A program made the translations under genes and the position numbers. The notes below the pieces were generated by a model. That model saw nothing but the letters and a program-made list of their open reading frames with translations, made no database searches and was not told where the DNA came from. From Clostridiales bacterium UBA1774 (GTDB taxonomy: Bacteria; Bacillota; Clostridia; Oscillospirales; Oscillospiraceae), in the NCBI GenBank assembly GCA_002314635.1, contig DCGQ01000012.1:3690-11715 (forward strand): DNA of 8,026 nucleotides. The letters are read 5' to 3'. Below are positions 6,202-8,026 of this stretch, piece after piece. Within the stretch, counting starts at the first letter, position 1, and every line of letters begins with the position of its first letter.

Positions 6202-6238
6202 AAACGCTCTTGACATTTTGCGCGTTTCAACAGAGAAT
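6202..6238 (+). promoter_or_regulatory. probable promoter of the activase/GRE operon with an inverted repeat over its -35
   Basis: A perfect TTGACA (6210-6215) is followed after 17 bp by GAGAAT (6233-6238, 4 of 6 matches to TATAAT). The weak -10 suggests that activation or tight control may be needed. AAACGC (6202-6207) and GCGTTT (6222-6227) form a 6-bp inverted repeat with a 14-bp spacer enclosing the -35 box, a plausible operator. Confidence 0.6.
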
Positions 6239-6261
6239 AGAGGTGTAAGGAGCTGAGTAAA

Positions 6262-7167
6262 ATGGAAAGCGCCATTGTGACCAACATTCAGGGGTATTCC
6301 ATCCACGACGGACCGGGAATCCGGACCGTGGTTTTTTTGAAGGGCTGTCCGCTGCGCTGCCGCTGGTGCGCCAATCCGGAAAACCTTCGCCCATCGGTGC
6401 AGATGGGGTTTCTGAAACACCTTTGCGAGGATTGCGGCCGCTGTATGAATGCCTGCCTCCATGGCGCGATCGTGCCCGGAGACGGGGTATACCGGATCGA
6501 TAAATCAAAATGTCAGAGCTGCGGCCGCTGTGCCGAGTCCTGCCTGTACGGCGCACTTGTGACCTATGGCGAGAGCATGACCAGCGAGCAGGTGTTCCGC
6601 AAGGTTCGCAAGGATAAGATGTTCTACCAGGAAACCGGCGGTGTGACCGTGTCCGGCGGGGAACCGCTGAGCCGTTCCGCATTTGTGGCGGAGCTGCTGG
6701 GTCTGTGCAGGGCGGACGGGATCGGCACCTGCATCGAGACCTGCGGCTATGCGGAGGAGGATGCGCTGCGGGCCGTGATTCCGGTGACGGACTGGTTTTA
6801 TTTCGACCTGAAGCTGATGGAGCGGGAGGCACACCGGCACTGGACCGGTCAGGACCCGGAAAAAATCCACCGGAACGCCCGGATCCTGCGGGACGCGGGG
6901 GCGCAGGTGCTGTTTCGGATGCCGCTGATCCCCGGCGTGAACGACGGGGATGAGAACATCGAGGCAACCGCCGGGTTTATGAAATCCCTGGGTGACGGAT
7001 ACCGGAACATCCAGCTGATGCCCTACCATCGGGCGGGACAGACCAAGTATGACGCGCTGAACCAGCCTTATGAAACGGCAGAGCTTCCGATTATGACTGC
7101 ATCGGAGCTGGAAACGGTGAAACGGAAATTTACAGACTGCGGTGTGAACTGCAGTATTTCAAAGTGA
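6262..7167 (+). CDS. glycyl-radical enzyme activating enzyme (radical SAM)
   Basis: This enzyme uses S-adenosylmethionine and a [4Fe-4S] cluster to place the glycyl radical on its partner, here the GRE encoded just downstream. The 301-residue protein begins with the family signature IHDGPGIRTVVFLKGCP. It has the radical SAM CxxxCxxC motif at Cys29, Cys33 and Cys36 (GCPLRCRWCANPE). Two ferredoxin-type CxxCxxCxxxC motifs follow, at Cys55/58/61/65 and Cys84/87/90/94, and the SAM-binding SGGEP is at 131-135. The two extra cluster motifs are found in activases of non-PFL GREs (for example hydroxyphenylacetate decarboxylase, benzylsuccinate synthase, choline lyase, glycerol dehydratase and isethionate lyase) and are absent from short PflA. 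The start is set by AAGGAG at 6247-6252, 9 nt upstream. The stop codon overlaps the ribosome binding site of the GRE gene. Which GRE subclass it serves cannot be told from it alone. Confidence 0.95.
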   Translation: MESAIVTNIQGYSIHDGPGIRTVVFLKGCPLRCRWCANPENLRPSVQMGFLKHLCEDCGRCMNACLHGAIVPGDGVYRIDKSKCQSCGRCAESCLYGALVTYGESMTSEQVFRKVRKDKMFYQETGGVTVSGGEPLSRSAFVAELLGLCRADGIGTCIETCGYAEEDALRAVIPVTDWFYFDLKLMEREAHRHWTGQDPEKIHRNARILRDAGAQVLFRMPLIPGVNDGDENIEATAGFMKSLGDGYRNIQLMPYHRAGQTKYDALNQPYETAELPIMTASELETVKRKFTDCGVNCSISK

Positions 7168-7179
7168 GGAGGCAACACC

Positions 7180-8026
7180 ATGAAGGAAATTGACCATGCG
7201 CTGCTTGCAAGGATCGACAAGCTGGAGCTGAGCCCCCGGAATCAGGCGTGGCGAAGCGCCATGAAGGCCGCCGGTTGGAAAATCTATGCGGACAGAGAGC
7301 GGTGGACGGTGAAGTCCTGGCGGGAAACCAAAGGTCAGGATCTGCAGATCCGCCGCGCAAAGCTGCTGGCCTGCGTTCTGGATCATCTGGAAATCAAAAT
7401 TCATCCCTACGATGAGATCGTCGGCCGTCCCACTCCGGGCGTGATCGGCTGCGCCACCGCCATAGACTGCGTGGGCGACTACATTCCCGACATCTGGAAC
7501 GATGACGGCCGCATCAATGCCACGCTGGACGCCTCCGTGAAAATGGAGCCGGAGGAAATCGAGATCCTGCGGGAAGCGGCACGGGAGTTTCGCGGTGAAA
7601 CCTTCCCGGGCATGGTGACGGAAGCATGGCACGCGCTGGTTGGCAGCTGGGTGGATGACGCACAGGCCGCCAAGCTGAAGGACCCGGGCATTGATTCCGG
7701 CATCACCGGCCAGTCTACCTCCACCATGAACTGGCCCAAGCTGCTGAAGGTGGGTCTGCGTGGTTATATTTCGGAAGCGCAGGAGCACATTGACCGGTAT
7801 CGTGCGGAAAACGGCCGGGATGTGAACAAAATCTATTTCTGGGAAAGCGTGATCATCGTACTGGAAGCCGCCATTCGCCACGCGCACCGTTACGGTCAGC
7901 TTGCCGCAGACATGGCGGCGGCGGAGACGGATCCGGCGGAAAAGGCAAGATTACAGCAGATTTCGGATATCTGCTTCTATGTACCGGAGAATCCGCCCCG
8001 CAGCTTCCGGGAAGCGCTGCAGTCCA
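7180..8026 (+). CDS. PFL-like glycyl radical enzyme, N-terminal part (3' end outside window)
   Basis: The frame runs open from the ATG at 7180 to the window end, giving 282 codons, about a third of a normal 780-850 residue GRE. GAGGAGG at 7166-7172, overlapping the activase stop, lies 7 nt before the start. The protein shows hallmarks of the PFL N-terminal domain: RRAKLL (58-63), PYDEIVG (76-82), a KIYFWESVIIVLEA helix (217-230), and NPPRSFREALQ (271-281). The active-site Cys loop and the C-terminal Gly-radical motif lie beyond the edge, so activity and substrate cannot be checked. Residues 83-110 (PTPGVIGCATAIDC and then VGDYIPDIWNDDG) lack the PRxxPxFPE-like stretch that I recall in choline lyase, diol dehydratase and hydroxyproline dehydratase, which argues against those classes. 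An arylacetate decarboxylase-like, alkylsuccinate synthase-like or uncharacterised GRE is possible. An oxygen-sensitive enzyme of this kind supports an anaerobic host. Confidence 0.93.
   Translation, partial: MKEIDHALLARIDKLELSPRNQAWRSAMKAAGWKIYADRERWTVKSWRETKGQDLQIRRAKLLACVLDHLEIKIHPYDEIVGRPTPGVIGCATAIDCVGDYIPDIWNDDGRINATLDASVKMEPEEIEILREAAREFRGETFPGMVTEAWHALVGSWVDDAQAAKLKDPGIDSGITGQSTSTMNWPKLLKVGLRGYISEAQEHIDRYRAENGRDVNKIYFWESVIIVLEAAIRHAHRYGQLAADMAAAETDPAEKARLQQISDICFYVPENPPRSFREALQS

Noticed and set aside
6227..6967. 246-codon Arg/Pro/Ser-rich frame on the - strand opposite the activase gene
   Set aside because: Composition is typical of the shadow of a GC-rich gene, and the + strand activase has complete catalytic motifs.
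7159..7887. 242-codon frame on the - strand opposite the GRE gene
   Set aside because: It overlaps the clear PFL-domain N-terminus on the + strand and has no recognisable domain.
1..8026. Mobile elements, CRISPR arrays, tRNA or rRNA genes
   Set aside because: No transposase or integrase signatures, no regularly spaced repeats and no tRNA-like cloverleaf with conserved arms were seen on either strand.

Overview
The window looks like chromosome from a GC-rich anaerobic Firmicute, most likely a Clostridia gut-type lineage such as Oscillospiraceae. This is inferred from strong AAGGAGG-type ribosome binding sites, consensus sigma-A-type promoters, a lysine (L-box) riboswitch, the meso-diaminopimelate dehydrogenase route and a glycyl-radical enzyme pair, all in GC-rich codons. 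No genome search could be run, so the taxon is an inference.

Left edge (1-1190, + strand): the 3' part of a MATE-family multidrug/Na+ antiporter gene, followed 11 nt later by a small 75-residue acidic protein of unknown function. A 14-bp hairpin (1204-1238) with T-rich tails on both strands ends this unit and also ends the convergent lysine operon.

Centre (1254-5562, - strand): a compact four-gene operon dapA-dapB-ddh-lysA with 12-15 nt gaps. DapA and DapB make tetrahydrodipicolinate, Ddh converts it in one step to meso-diaminopimelate, and LysA decarboxylates that to L-lysine. Upstream is a complete control region: an extended -10 promoter, a roughly 175-nt lysine riboswitch aptamer whose conserved core can be read directly, and an intrinsic terminator with a U tract just before dapA. 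This predicts that lysine causes premature termination of the whole operon. A perfect 12-bp palindrome and a partial direct copy of it lie at and above the -35 box and hint at a second, protein-based control layer.

Right part (5761-8026, + strand): a divergent promoter with perfect -35 and -10 hexamers drives a 97-residue winged-helix regulator. After its terminator, a second promoter precedes a radical-SAM glycyl-radical-enzyme activase carrying two extra ferredoxin-type [4Fe-4S] motifs. The activase is followed 12 nt later by the N-terminal third of its partner, a PFL-like glycyl radical enzyme that runs off the right edge. The catalytic Cys and Gly-radical loops lie outside the window, so the substrate is unknown. 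Its N-terminal region does not look like choline lyase, glycerol dehydratase or hydroxyproline dehydratase as I remember them. Short ACGC...GCGT inverted repeats occur in both promoters of this segment and could be shared operators for the small regulator. This regulator-activase-GRE cluster is the part most likely to hold undescribed biology.
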